64,000 nt of DNA from Pseudorhodoferax sp. Leaf274. GTDB lineage: Bacteria; Pseudomonadota; Gammaproteobacteria; Burkholderiales; Burkholderiaceae_C. Below the pieces are notes generated by a model. It did not search any database, was not told the DNA's origin, and worked only from the letters and a program-made list of their open reading frames with translations. Made by a program: the position numbers and the translations under genes. Shown here in pieces: positions 25,898 through 33,778 of this stretch. The DNA is taken from assembly GCF_001422445.1 (NCBI RefSeq), contig NZ_LMNA01000023.1:322362-386361 (forward strand). Reading direction: 5' to 3'. The stretch's first letter is position 1. Each line of letters begins with the position of its first letter.

Positions 25898-26989
25898 TCA
25901 GGGTGCGCGTGCCGCGGCGATGCGTGCGCTGGCGCGTGGCCAGACCTCGGGGTTGACCAGGCGTTCGGGCCGCTGCCCATCGGCCAGCAGCTTCACGATC
26001 TGGGTCGCGGCCAGCGTGGCGTTGTTGCGCCGGGCCTCGTGCGTCACACCGGCCGTGTGGAAGGTGGCCACGACATGGGGCAGCCGCAGCAGTGGATGGT
26101 CGGCCGGCGGTGGCTCCTGCTCCCAGACGTCGAGCCCCGCGCCGCCCAGGTGGCCGCTGGCCAGGGCCGCGTGCAGGGCCGCCTCGTCGTGGATGCCGCC
26201 GCGCGCCGTGCTCACGAAGATGCTGCCCGGCCGCATGGCGGCGAACGCCGCGGCGTCCATGAGGCCCAGCGTGCCAGCGTCGCGCGGGCAGTGCAGCGAG
26301 ACGATGTCGGCGCGGCGCAGCAGCTCGTCCAGCGGCACCGCCACGGCGCCGCGCGCGGCCATCTCGCCGGCATCGAGCGCCGGGTCGACACCCAGCACCT
26401 GCATGCCGAAGGCGCGGCCCAGCGCGGCGGTGCGGCGGCCGGCCTCGCCCACGCCCACGATGCCCAGCGTGCGGCCACGCAGCTCGTGGCCCATCAGGTC
26501 TTCGCGGCTGAAGCCGCGGGCGCTGGCGCGCAGCCGCTGGTCGGATTCGGGGATGCGGCGCAGCACGGCCAGCATCAGGCCCAGCGCCATCTCGGCCACC
26601 GAGTCGGCGTTGCCGCCGGCCTGGTTCATGACCAGCACGCCGGCGCGCGTGCAGGCGCTGATGTCGATGGTGTCGCAGCCCGAGCCGCTGGACGAGACCG
26701 CCAGCAGCTGCGGGCAGCGCGCCAGCAGCTCGGGCGTGACGAACCAGCGGCGCGGCAGCTCGTCCTTGGCCGCGGTGATCTGCAGCACCTGGGCGTGGGC
26801 CAGCGCGCTCCAGGCCGCGTCGTCCGCGCCTTCCATGGCGCAGGTCTGGAGCAGCACGCCGGGGGCCTCGCCGACGATGCGGTCGAAGGCCGGGTCCAGC
26901 CAGTAGTTGAAGCGGACGACGCGGAGCGGCGAGCCTGCGCCCTGCAGGCTGCCGTGCCGATCCCCTTGGGGCGGGCTGGCGGTGCTCAC
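25898..26989 (-). CDS. D-isomer specific 2-hydroxyacid dehydrogenase
   Basis: 363 residues, with an unusual 20-residue N-terminal lead (an in-frame start within it is possible). Rossmann motif LGIVGVGEAGRRTAALG, catalytic Arg in STARGGIHDEAALH, Glu in DVWEQEPPP and His in ATFHTAGVTHEAR. It interconverts a 2-keto acid and a D-2-hydroxy acid with NAD(P)H in the cytoplasm; the SerA/GhrB-like type is visible but the substrate is not. It overlaps the RraA-like gene by four bases. Confidence 0.88.
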   Translation of the reverse strand: MSTASPPQGDRHGSLQGAGSPLRVVRFNYWLDPAFDRIVGEAPGVLLQTCAMEGADDAAWSALAHAQVLQITAAKDELPRRWFVTPELLARCPQLLAVSSSGSGCDTIDISACTRAGVLVMNQAGGNADSVAEMALGLMLAVLRRIPESDQRLRASARGFSREDLMGHELRGRTLGIVGVGEAGRRTAALGRAFGMQVLGVDPALDAGEMAARGAVAVPLDELLRRADIVSLHCPRDAGTLGLMDAAAFAAMRPGSIFVSTARGGIHDEAALHAALASGHLGGAGLDVWEQEPPPADHPLLRLPHVVATFHTAGVTHEARRNNATLAATQIVKLLADGQRPERLVNPEVWPRASARIAAARAP

Positions 26990-27663
26990 AGCGCGCCCTT
27001 CTCGCGCAGGCTGCGCAGCACCCAGCTGCGGTCGGCGCGGCCTTCGGCGATGGCTTGCAGCGCATCGGCCTCCACGCGCTGGATCGCCTCCACGCGCGCG
27101 GCGATGTCTTCGGCCTCCTCGGGCGGCACGGCCAGCAGGCCGTCGCCGTCCCCGACGACGATGTCGCCCGGCCGCACCACCATGCCGTCGATGCTGACCG
27201 GCACGTGCAGCTCGCCGGGGCCGTCCTTGTACGGGCCGCGGTGCGAGACGCCGCGCGCATACACCGGCAGGCTGTGCTGGGCGATGGTGTCGCTGTCGCG
27301 GATCAGGCCGTCGATGACGATGCCGGCGGCGCCGCGCGCGATCAGCAGCGCCAGCATGATCTCGCCGATGATGGCGTTGGGCCCCACGCCGCCGGCGTCC
27401 ACCACGAGCACGTCGCCCGGGGCGCAGGTGTCGATGGCGTGGTGCACGAGCAGGTTGTCGCCGGGCCGGGTGCGCACCGTCAGCGCGCGGCCCGCGAAGC
27501 CGCCCTCGCGCCGGTGGAACGGCTGGAGCGCCGACGTGCCCGTGGTGCGGCTCATCGCGTCGCTGACGTTGGCGACCTGGAAGCCGCGGTAGCGCGCGAG
27601 CAGCGCGTCGCTCACGGCCGGCGCCGGGCGCGCGTGGATGTGGAAGCCCTGGATCTTGCTCAT
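26986..27663 (-). CDS. RraA-like / HMG-CHA aldolase-fold protein
   Basis: 225 residues of the RraA / 4-hydroxy-4-methyl-2-oxoglutarate aldolase fold. Visible: FQVANVSDAMSR at the N-terminus, DNLLVHHAIDTCAPGDVLVVDA, GEIMLALLIARGAAGIVIDG and IRDSDTIA, giving the GExx...GxxRD metal and substrate site. In catabolic operons this fold usually acts as a divalent-metal aldolase or decarboxylase releasing pyruvate, rather than as the RNase E inhibitor. Located between an alpha-hydroxyacid oxidase and a hydroxyacid dehydrogenase, both overlapping it, so it likely acts on the same carbon skeleton. Confidence 0.87.
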   Translation of the reverse strand: MSKIQGFHIHARPAPAVSDALLARYRGFQVANVSDAMSRTTGTSALQPFHRREGGFAGRALTVRTRPGDNLLVHHAIDTCAPGDVLVVDAGGVGPNAIIGEIMLALLIARGAAGIVIDGLIRDSDTIAQHSLPVYARGVSHRGPYKDGPGELHVPVSIDGMVVRPGDIVVGDGDGLLAVPPEEAEDIAARVEAIQRVEADALQAIAEGRADRSWVLRSLREKGAL

Positions 27664-28880
27664 GGGTGGTTCTCGGTGAGGGGAAAGTCGGCGGCGCTGG
27701 CCACCGGGCGGATGCAGGCCGGCGTGATGTCGGCGATGCGGGTCAGCCCCAGCATGGCCATGTCGCGCGAGATCTCCTCGCGCAGCAGCGCGATGCCATG
27801 GGCCACGCCGGCCTGCCCGGCGACCGCCGCCGCGTAGTTGAACGGCCGGCCCACGAACACGCAGCGCGCGCCGAGCGCCAGTGCCTTCACGGCATCGGTG
27901 CCGCGGCGCACGCCGCTGTCCAGCATCACGGGCAGGCCGGGCACGGCGCGCACGATGGAGGCCAGTACGCGCAGCGGCGCCACCGCGCCGTCGAGCTGGC
28001 GGCCGCCGTGGTTGGAGACGATCAGGCCGTCGGCGCCATGGTCGCGCGCGACGGAGGCGTCCTCGGCCGCCAGGATGCCCTTGACGACCAGCTGGCCGGT
28101 CCAGCGCTTGCGGATGGCGGCCAGGTGCGGCCAGGCCAGGTGCGCCCGGTCGGAGAAATCGCGCAGCACGCTGGGCGAGAGGATGGGCGCGCCGCGCGTG
28201 GCGTAGTTGTTCTCGAAGTGCGGCATGCCGTGGCGCAGCAGCGTCTTGAGGAAGGTGCCGAGCAGCCAGCGCGGGTGGCTGAGGCCCTGCCAGGCCAGCG
28301 ACAGGCTGGGCTTGAGCGGCGTGGAAAAGCCCGCGCGCACGTTGTTCTCGCGGTTGGCCGCGACGGGCGTGTCCACCGTGATCACCAGGGTCTGCACGCC
28401 GGCGGCCTGCACGCGGTCCAGCAGGCCGTCGATCTGCGCCAGCTCGCCCGGCAGGTAGGCCTGGAACCAGGTTTGCGGCGCGGCGGCCATCACCTCCTCC
28501 AGCCGGATCAGCGAAGAGCCGCTCATGATGGCCGGCACGCCCGCCTGCTGCGCGGCCTGGGCCAGCACCACGTCGCCGCGGTAGGCCGAGAGCGCGGAGA
28601 TGCCCATGGGTGCCAGGCCGATGGGCGCCGCATAGCGCCGGCCGAACAGTTCGAAGCCCAGGTCGCGCTGCGCCACGCCGGCCAGCACGCGCGGGCGGAA
28701 GGCCAGGTCGGCGAAGGCCGCGCGGTTGGCCGCCAGCGAGCGGTTGTCTTCCACGGCACCGCTGATGTAGGCGTGGATGGGCCGCGGCAGGTGGCGCCGG
28801 GCCAGCGCCTCGAAGTCGTCCAGGCACAGCACCTGGCGGCAGGCACGGGGCAGGGTGGAAGCAGGGGCAACAGCGGGCAT
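27660..28880 (-). CDS. FMN-dependent alpha-hydroxyacid oxidase/dehydrogenase (LldD/MdlB family)
   Basis: 406 residues. TIM-barrel FMN enzyme oxidising an L-2-hydroxy acid to the 2-keto acid: YISGAVEDNRSLAANR, IGLAPMGISAL, WFQAYLPGE, LVITVDTPVAANRENNVR, VVKGILAAEDA, and the active-site SNHGGRQLD with the catalytic His. Relatives use lactate, glycolate, mandelate or 2-hydroxyisocaproate. First gene of the five-gene cluster, divergent from a LysR regulator. A membrane-binding insertion may be present around residues 190-220 (LAWQGLSHPRWLLGTFLK), as in lactate and mandelate dehydrogenases. Confidence 0.9.
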   Translation of the reverse strand: MPAVAPASTLPRACRQVLCLDDFEALARRHLPRPIHAYISGAVEDNRSLAANRAAFADLAFRPRVLAGVAQRDLGFELFGRRYAAPIGLAPMGISALSAYRGDVVLAQAAQQAGVPAIMSGSSLIRLEEVMAAAPQTWFQAYLPGELAQIDGLLDRVQAAGVQTLVITVDTPVAANRENNVRAGFSTPLKPSLSLAWQGLSHPRWLLGTFLKTLLRHGMPHFENNYATRGAPILSPSVLRDFSDRAHLAWPHLAAIRKRWTGQLVVKGILAAEDASVARDHGADGLIVSNHGGRQLDGAVAPLRVLASIVRAVPGLPVMLDSGVRRGTDAVKALALGARCVFVGRPFNYAAAVAGQAGVAHGIALLREEISRDMAMLGLTRIADITPACIRPVASAADFPLTENHP

Positions 28881-28914
28881 GGGGCGGCCATGGTGCCCAG
28901 CGCGATGGTGAAAG

Positions 28915-28950
28915 AAAAGCGAAAAAAATCGGCGATGGCGTTTCGCTTTT
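28915..28950. promoter_or_regulatory. Perfect 10-bp inverted repeat, LysR-type operator
   Basis: AAAAGCGAAA (28915-28924) and TTTCGCTTTT (28941-28950) are exact complements across 16 bases, in the AT-rich 84-base gap between the oxidase gene and the divergent lysR gene. Size, spacing and position fit the recognition site of a LysR tetramer controlling both directions. Confidence 0.7.
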
Positions 28951-28964
28951 TAGAAAATGAGCCC

Positions 28965-29867
28965 ATGACGCTCAAGCAACTCGAGGCCTTCTACTGGGCC
29001 GCCACCTGCCTGAACTTCTCGGTCGCCGCCGAGCGGGTGCACCTGTCGGTCTCCTCGCTGTCCAAGCGCATCGCGGAACTGGAGGCCTCGCTGGGCACGC
29101 AGCTGTTCGACCGCAGCGGCCGCGCGGCCGAACTCACGCCGCAGGGCGAGCAACTGCTGCCGCGCGTGCGCGCGCTGCTGCACGACGCCGCGCAGCTGCA
29201 GCAGGCGGCCGGGCGCAGCGTGGGGCTGCAGGGGCGCTGCCGCATCGGCTTTGGCGAGCTGAGCGGCCTGACCTGGCTGCCGAAACTCGTGCAGAAGGTG
29301 GCCGAGCTGCACCCGGCGCTGCAGCTGGAGCCGCATGCCGACATCGGCCAGGTGCTGGAGCAGCGCATCGTCGATGGCGAGCTCGACTGCGTGGTGATCG
29401 CCGGCCCGTCCTCGCGCAGCAGCCTGGCCTTCGAGCAGGTGGCGCAGGTGCGCTTCGTCTGGGTGGCCAGCGAGGCCTTCCTCGCGCGCGCCGGCACCGA
29501 GCAGCCGCAGCGCCTGGTGCGCGAGCAGCTGCTGATCGCGCTGCCGGTGGGTTCGGGCGCCACGCGCACGCTGGACGAATGGCTGGGCCGCCAGGGCCTG
29601 GGCATCGAACGCCGGCTCAGCTGCAACAGCTGGGGCGCGGTGGTCGGCATGGTGGCCGAGGGCCTGGGCTTCACCTACATGCCGCAGGGCTGGGCCGAGG
29701 CGCTGCAGGCGCGCGGCGTGCTGCGCATCCTGTCGGGCGGCGGCGCGCTGGTGCCGCTGACCTACACCGTGCAGTGGCGGCGCGACGACGCGCGGCCGCT
29801 GATCGCCGAGATGCGGCAGATCATCCGCAGCGTGATCGATTTTCCGGCGCCGCGTTGCCTGGTGTGA
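28965..29867 (+). CDS. LysR family transcriptional regulator
   Basis: 300 residues from ATG 28965 (MTLKQLEAFYW, canonical LysR start; an ATG at 28935 would add ten residues and overlap the operator). N-terminal winged helix FSVAAERVHLSVSSLSKRIAELEASLG, then the two-lobe effector domain. Probable activator of the divergent hydroxyacid oxidase cluster through the inverted repeat between them, with autorepression. The inducer is probably the acid or its oxidation product. Confidence 0.92.
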   Translation: MTLKQLEAFYWAATCLNFSVAAERVHLSVSSLSKRIAELEASLGTQLFDRSGRAAELTPQGEQLLPRVRALLHDAAQLQQAAGRSVGLQGRCRIGFGELSGLTWLPKLVQKVAELHPALQLEPHADIGQVLEQRIVDGELDCVVIAGPSSRSSLAFEQVAQVRFVWVASEAFLARAGTEQPQRLVREQLLIALPVGSGATRTLDEWLGRQGLGIERRLSCNSWGAVVGMVAEGLGFTYMPQGWAEALQARGVLRILSGGGALVPLTYTVQWRRDDARPLIAEMRQIIRSVIDFPAPRCLV

Positions 29868-29901
29868 GGTGCCGCTGTCCTGCGCCGACGCCCGCTGGAG
29901 T

Positions 29902-29913
29902 CGGGTTTACCCT
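29902..29913. promoter_or_regulatory. CGGGTTTACCCT motif upstream of araC-type gene
   Basis: Twelve bases identical to 11285-11296 in the other AraC-type promoter region of this window. Near-palindromic (GGGT-TT-ACCC). Lies about 95 bases before the AraC-family ATG in the 141-base gap. May be a shared regulatory element or a coincidence. Confidence 0.25.
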
Positions 29914-30008
29914 TCGTCGTGCCGCAGCGTCCAGGCCTAGCATTCCGGCCTGACGAGAGGGCCGCTGGGGCCTTGGCGAAACATCCGGATGCACGGGCAG
30001 ACGACACG

Positions 30009-30968
30009 ATGCTTGCGAAGCAGACCATCGAGTGGACGACCGCTGGCGTTTCGCCTGCGGACAAGACCGACCTGTGGGAATCGGTCCTCAGTTCCAGCTA
30101 CCGCGCGTGGCAGGTGCCGCGTCGCCTGCCGGCCACCTTCCATGCCCAGGTCCGGCAACATGCCTTCGCCGGCGCCGGCCTCGTGGAAACCATCTGCGAT
30201 CCGTGCAGCGGCCGTCGCACCAAGGCCCTGGCGCGGCAGGACGACGAGCCCTACGTGGGGATACAGCTCACGACCGCCGGCCGCGAGCGCTTCAGGGTGG
30301 GGGGCCAAGGCATCGAGGCAAAGGCCGGCGACCTGGTGGTCTGGACCACCGATGCCGATGTGGAATTCGACGTCCTGGAGCGGCTGCACAAGGTCACGCT
30401 GATGATCCCGTGGACGCTGCTGCGCGAGCGGCTTGCGGAGCGCAGATCGATGCCTGTGGGCGGCAAGATCGACAGCCGCATCGGCATCGGTTCGTTGTTG
30501 GCCGCGCACCTGCTGGGCCTGTCCCACCAGATCGGCGCCTTGAGCACGCAGCAGCTGGGCGCCGTGAGCCGCACGACCCTGGAATTCCTTGGCATCGCGC
30601 TCGCGGAGCAGCAGCCGGTGGCCACCTTCGATGCCGGTGCGGCGATGTTGCGCCGCGTGCAGGACTACATCCTGCAGAACCTGCACGAGGAGGGCATGAC
30701 GCCGGCGGCGATCGCGGCGGCCAATCGCATTTCGGTGCGCTATCTGCATCTGCTGTTCCAGCGCAATGGCGCGACGGTCGGTGCGTGGGTGCAGGAGCGG
30801 CGCCTGGTTAAGTGCCGGGAGGCGCTGGCCGATCCGGCCCATGGCCGTCAGCGGGTGGCGGACATCGCCTACCGCTGGGGCTTCACGTCCACGAGCCATT
30901 TCAGCCGCGTCTTCAAGGACCGCTACGGCATGTCGCCCGGCGATGCGCGCGGCGGCCCGCTGATCTGA
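30009..30968 (+). CDS. AraC family transcriptional regulator
   Basis: 319 residues from ATG 30009. The N-terminal sensor resembles the AraC-binding-like domain of FeaR/NagR-type regulators (PRRLPATFHAQVRQH, GDLVVWTTDADVEFDV). The C-terminal DNA-binding part has NRISVRYLHLLFQRNG and the signature RVADIAYRWGFTSTSHFSRVFKDRYGMSPG. It lies tail-to-tail with a four-gene minus-strand operon and is the only unassigned activator near it, so control of that operon is a reasonable guess. The operon promoter itself lies beyond the operon, about 2.4 kb away. Confidence 0.9.
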   Translation: MLAKQTIEWTTAGVSPADKTDLWESVLSSSYRAWQVPRRLPATFHAQVRQHAFAGAGLVETICDPCSGRRTKALARQDDEPYVGIQLTTAGRERFRVGGQGIEAKAGDLVVWTTDADVEFDVLERLHKVTLMIPWTLLRERLAERRSMPVGGKIDSRIGIGSLLAAHLLGLSHQIGALSTQQLGAVSRTTLEFLGIALAEQQPVATFDAGAAMLRRVQDYILQNLHEEGMTPAAIAAANRISVRYLHLLFQRNGATVGAWVQERRLVKCREALADPAHGRQRVADIAYRWGFTSTSHFSRVFKDRYGMSPGDARGGPLI

Positions 30969-30981
30969 ATCCGATCGGAGC

Positions 30982-30997
30982 CCGGGCATGCGCCCGG
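30982..30997. terminator. GC hairpin between convergent genes
   Basis: CCGGGC-ATGC-GCCCGG, a perfect 6-bp stem, in the 36 bases between the AraC-type stop and the glyoxalase stop. It could serve both transcripts, but no U-tract is present on either strand. Confidence 0.45.
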
Positions 30998-31004
30998 CCC
31001 ACGT

Positions 31005-31565
31005 TCATGGCACAGCGGCGGTGCCCAAGCCTTTCAGGCGAGCTGGCTCCACGATCTCGATCCAGTAGCCGTCCGGGTCCTCGATGAAGGCCACATCCTT
31101 CATCCTTCCCTGGTCGGGCCGCTTCACGTAGGGCACGCCGTGCTGGTCGAACCAGGCCACGGCTGCGTCCAGGTCCGGCACGGAAATGCAAATGTGCCCG
31201 AAGCCTTGCGGCTGCGCGTTGCCATCGTGGTATTGAAATTCCGCATTGCTCTCGGTGCCCCAGTTGTGGGTCAGCTCCAGCACGCCGCGCTGGGAGAAGG
31301 TCCAGGCCGTGCGCTCCTGCGCGGACACGGGCACGTCGTTGTTCTCGGGCAGATGCGCGAGGAAATACAGGGAGAACTTCATTTCCGGGAAGTCCAGCCT
31401 GCGCAGCACCTGCATGCCCAGGACCTTGGTGTAGAAGCCGAGCGACGCCACCGGATCCTTCACGCGAAGCATCGCGTGGTTGAAGGTGAAGCCGCGTGTT
31501 TCGGTCGCGCGTGCGGCGCTCACGCCGGGGTGGGTTTCGGTGATGAACGGCATGGGCTGGTTCAC
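31005..31565 (-). CDS. gloA: Lactoylglutathione lyase (glyoxalase I)
   Basis: 186 residues from a GTG overlapping the SDR stop (GTGA). Converts the hemithioacetal of methylglyoxal (or another 2-oxoaldehyde) and glutathione to the thioester. Metal ligands appear in order: His in FTFNHAMLRVKD, Glu in GVLELTHNWG, His in GFGHICISVPDLD and Glu in GYWIEIVEP. The extra N-terminal 25 residues and long loop (RTAWTFSQRG) match the eukaryote-like, zinc-type class. Being the last gene of a catabolic operon suggests it handles an aldehyde made by that pathway. Confidence 0.92.
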   Translation of the reverse strand: MNQPMPFITETHPGVSAARATETRGFTFNHAMLRVKDPVASLGFYTKVLGMQVLRRLDFPEMKFSLYFLAHLPENNDVPVSAQERTAWTFSQRGVLELTHNWGTESNAEFQYHDGNAQPQGFGHICISVPDLDAAVAWFDQHGVPYVKRPDQGRMKDVAFIEDPDGYWIEIVEPARLKGLGTAAVP

Positions 31566-32371
31566 ACCGAGAAGCGGCAGAGGGTCTCGCCGCCGTCGAT
31601 GCGGATCAGGTCGCCGTGGATGTAGCTCGACTCGTCCGAGGCCAGGAACACGGCCAGGTTGGCGATGTCGTCCACCTCGCCCCAGCGCTTGAGCGGGATC
31701 ATGTCGGTGAAGGTCTTGTCGAAGTCCTTGTCATCGAACAGCGCACGGGTCAGGGAGGTCTTGGCGTAGGTGGGGCAGATGCCGTTCACGCGGATCTTGT
31801 TCTGACCGTACTCGATGGCAAGGCAGCGGGTCATGTTCGCAGCCGCACCCTTGGAAATGTTGTAGACCGACTGCTTGGGGTGGCCCTGCAAGCCAGCGGT
31901 GGAAACGATGTTCACGATGTTGCCGCCACGGCCTTGTTGCAGGAACACCTTGATGGCTTCCTGGCAACCGAACCAAGAGCCTTTGACATTGACGTCCCAG
32001 CAGGCGTCGAGGTCTTCCACGCCGAATTCGTGGGCCAGCTTGCCGGCGCGGTAGATGCCCGCGTTGTTGACCATGATGTCCAGGCCACCAAAGACCTTGA
32101 CCGTATCGGCCACCAGGGCGGCCACCTGGTCCTGCTGGGTCACGTCGCAACGGACGTAGTGCGCCTGGCCGCCGGCCTCCTGGATGCCCGCGACCGTGGT
32201 CAGCTGCGGCTTGGTCTCGAATCCGCCCTTGTTCGGCTGCTCGTGCACGTCGCTGACCACCACTTTGGCGCCTTGCGCCGCACATGCCAGGGCAATACCC
32301 CGGCCGAAACCGGAGCTTGCGCCGGTGACGATCGCCACTTTGCCCGCAAGGCGTCCTGCTTGGTTGGACAT
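31562..32371 (-). CDS. Short-chain dehydrogenase/reductase
   Basis: 269 residues from ATG 32371 (AGGAAA site). Classical SDR: AIVTGASSGFGRGIA cofactor loop, VSDVHEQ strand end, NNAG in DIMVNNAGIYRAG, catalytic Ser in NIVSTAGLQG and Tyr-Lys in YNISKGAA. An acidic residue at the end of the second strand (Asp in VVSDVHE) favours NAD+. Probably oxidises a secondary alcohol generated in the same operon. Coupled by overlap to gloA. Confidence 0.9.
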   Translation of the reverse strand: MSNQAGRLAGKVAIVTGASSGFGRGIALACAAQGAKVVVSDVHEQPNKGGFETKPQLTTVAGIQEAGGQAHYVRCDVTQQDQVAALVADTVKVFGGLDIMVNNAGIYRAGKLAHEFGVEDLDACWDVNVKGSWFGCQEAIKVFLQQGRGGNIVNIVSTAGLQGHPKQSVYNISKGAAANMTRCLAIEYGQNKIRVNGICPTYAKTSLTRALFDDKDFDKTFTDMIPLKRWGEVDDIANLAVFLASDESSYIHGDLIRIDGGETLCRFSV

Positions 32372-32496
32372 GGAAGTTTCCTGGAATTGGGTTGGTCGGT
32401 GCCGGCCCCTGAGGGCCTGCGGCCGGCGTCGACAGGCGATGAACGTGCCATCCGCCGCCAGCGTCGGGCCCGGCAATGAAGCGGAGGTCGGCCGCG

Positions 32497-32853
32497 TTAG
32501 GCGTCGAACGGCGTGAAGGTCTGGACCGCGATGCGGCCGCCCTGCACATGCAGGGTGTCGGTGGCCCGCGTGACCCAGGGCCTGGCTTCCCAGACGAGGT
32601 AAGCCACTTCGCCGTGGACAGCGTTCCTGGTGATCTTGAAGGCCTCCCAGAACCGGGGATCGGCGCCTTCGATGAAGGCCTTGAAGAAGGCGCGGATCTC
32701 GGCGGTGCCGGTGTAGGTCTTGTCGGGCGTGGCGAGCACCGAGGTGTCGTCGTAGTCGCGCATCAGTTCGTCCAGACCCTGCGCGAAGGCGCCCAGATGG
32801 TGGTCCAGCGTCTGCTTGGTGCGGACATCGGGGCTTGCGTTGGCAGAAGGCAT
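32497..32853 (-). CDS. SnoaL/NTF2-like small protein
   Basis: 118 residues with a GGAG site six bases before the ATG. The cone-shaped NTF2 fold is suggested by the N-terminal helix LDHHLGAFAQGLDELMRDY, the strand TSVLATPDKTYTGTAEIRAFF, and VAYLVWEAR. Such proteins act as hydrolases, isomerases or ligand carriers on small or aromatic compounds. Catalytic residues cannot be assigned. Lies between the cupin and SDR genes in the same orientation. Confidence 0.8.
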   Translation of the reverse strand: MPSANASPDVRTKQTLDHHLGAFAQGLDELMRDYDDTSVLATPDKTYTGTAEIRAFFKAFIEGADPRFWEAFKITRNAVHGEVAYLVWEARPWVTRATDTLHVQGGRIAVQTFTPFDA

Positions 32854-32927
32854 CGATCACTCCATGGGGCAGGGTTCGAGAGGGATGCCGGCCGCGTGCG
32901 CGCGGCCGGCGTCGGCGCACCGGGGCG

Positions 32928-33365
32928 TCAGATGTAGGCGCGCTGTGCCTCGTCCCAGGTGACCACCACGATGGGGGTGCCGTCGTCCTGGATGAACGAC
33001 AGGGGACCGAGGAAGGTCATGTAGAACTCGCTGTCGACGGGGAAGTAGGTCTTGTCGTGGCGAGCGTTGGCCGACTCGTAGCCGTAGGCCGGCGCCACCA
33101 CCGTGTCGCCGCCATGTTCGGTGCCGCCGCGCACGTCCATGCGCCCCTTGGTCAGCAGGTACTCGCCTGGCCCGATGTGGAAGTGCGGGTTGAACGAGGA
33201 GCCGGCCGGGCAGTCGAAGATGGCGGCCCAGGAGCCCATTTCCGGCGATGCATGCAGGAACTTCCAGCGGATGCCGCCGCGCGACAGCGCATCGGGGAAC
33301 GGCTTCCACGGGATGTCGTCGATCTGAACGGCCTCTTCCTGGATCTTGTTTTTGATCTGCAGCAT
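32928..33365 (-). CDS. Cupin protein of the 2,4'-dihydroxyacetophenone dioxygenase family
   Basis: 145 residues from ATG 33365, preceded by a perfect AGGAGG site; the frame is open further upstream but without family similarity. Starts IDDIPWKPFPD and has the metal-binding cupin motif FNPHFHIGPGEYLLTKG, with the His-x-His and Glu ligands, then GPLSFIQDDGTP. The family includes the iron enzyme cleaving the side chain of 2,4'-dihydroxyacetophenone and ChrR-like cupins of unknown role. First gene of the cupin-NTF2-SDR-gloA operon, likely highly translated. Confidence 0.82.
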   Translation of the reverse strand: MLQIKNKIQEEAVQIDDIPWKPFPDALSRGGIRWKFLHASPEMGSWAAIFDCPAGSSFNPHFHIGPGEYLLTKGRMDVRGGTEHGGDTVVAPAYGYESANARHDKTYFPVDSEFYMTFLGPLSFIQDDGTPIVVVTWDEAQRAYI

Positions 33366-33778
33366 GGTTGCCTCCTGTGGCGCTCGGCTGGCGAGCTGGT
33401 GTGTGGGGCCTGAACAATAGGTTCGACCGGCCCTTGAGCCCGGCCCCGGGAGCGCAGGGCCAGATGCGTCCACGTGCAACGTGGCGCTGTCGGCCGGCAT
33501 GCAGGAGCCCGAACGTTCGCCGTATCCCCACCTGGACGGCGGTGCCGATGCGGCCTGGACCGCCACCGGCTTGCAGGGTTGTCCTGCAGGACGCCATGGG
33601 CCTGCCACAGCGGGCGGACACGGGTTGCACGGGCAGGCAATGCGTGGTGCGCTGGGGGACCAGTGGATGGAGTCATCAACCATTTGGCCTGAATTTGTCC
33701 TAACTTGGGTCTTGTGAAGCCAAAGCCCTGGCCCTAGCATCCGTCGCATTGCCCTATAACCAGCAGGAGACACGCGGC
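33366..33778. promoter_or_regulatory. 413-base divergent non-coding region
   Basis: Lies between the cupin operon (minus) and the ROK operon (plus). I see no supportable gene: frames here are open only because of GC content and show no domain or ribosome-binding site. Contents: a possible minus-strand -10 (TATTGT, complement of 33414-33419) without a good -35, so that promoter probably needs an activator; a CCACGT-GCA-ACGTGG dyad at 33470-33484; and the ROK promoter at 33712-33740. Confidence 0.5.
33712..33740 (+). promoter_or_regulatory. Predicted sigma-70 promoter of the ROK / sugar ABC operon
   Basis: TTGTGA, a 17-base spacer, then TAGCAT. Transcription would begin near 33747, which makes the far-upstream TTG at 33749 an unlikely start and supports GTG 33779. 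Confidence 0.45.

Noticed and set aside
26986-27663. RNase E inhibitor RraA
   Set aside because: The fold is shared, but placement between hydroxyacid enzymes and the metal-site residues favour an aldolase-type activity.
33368-33703. Small open frames in the 413-base divergent gap
   Set aside because: No ribosome-binding site, no homology-like motif, and overlapping frames in several phases; treated as non-coding promoter DNA.
32928-33773. Longer version of the cupin protein
   Set aside because: The frame is open upstream, but the added residues are low-complexity, while ATG 33365 has a perfect AGGAGG site and gives the family length.
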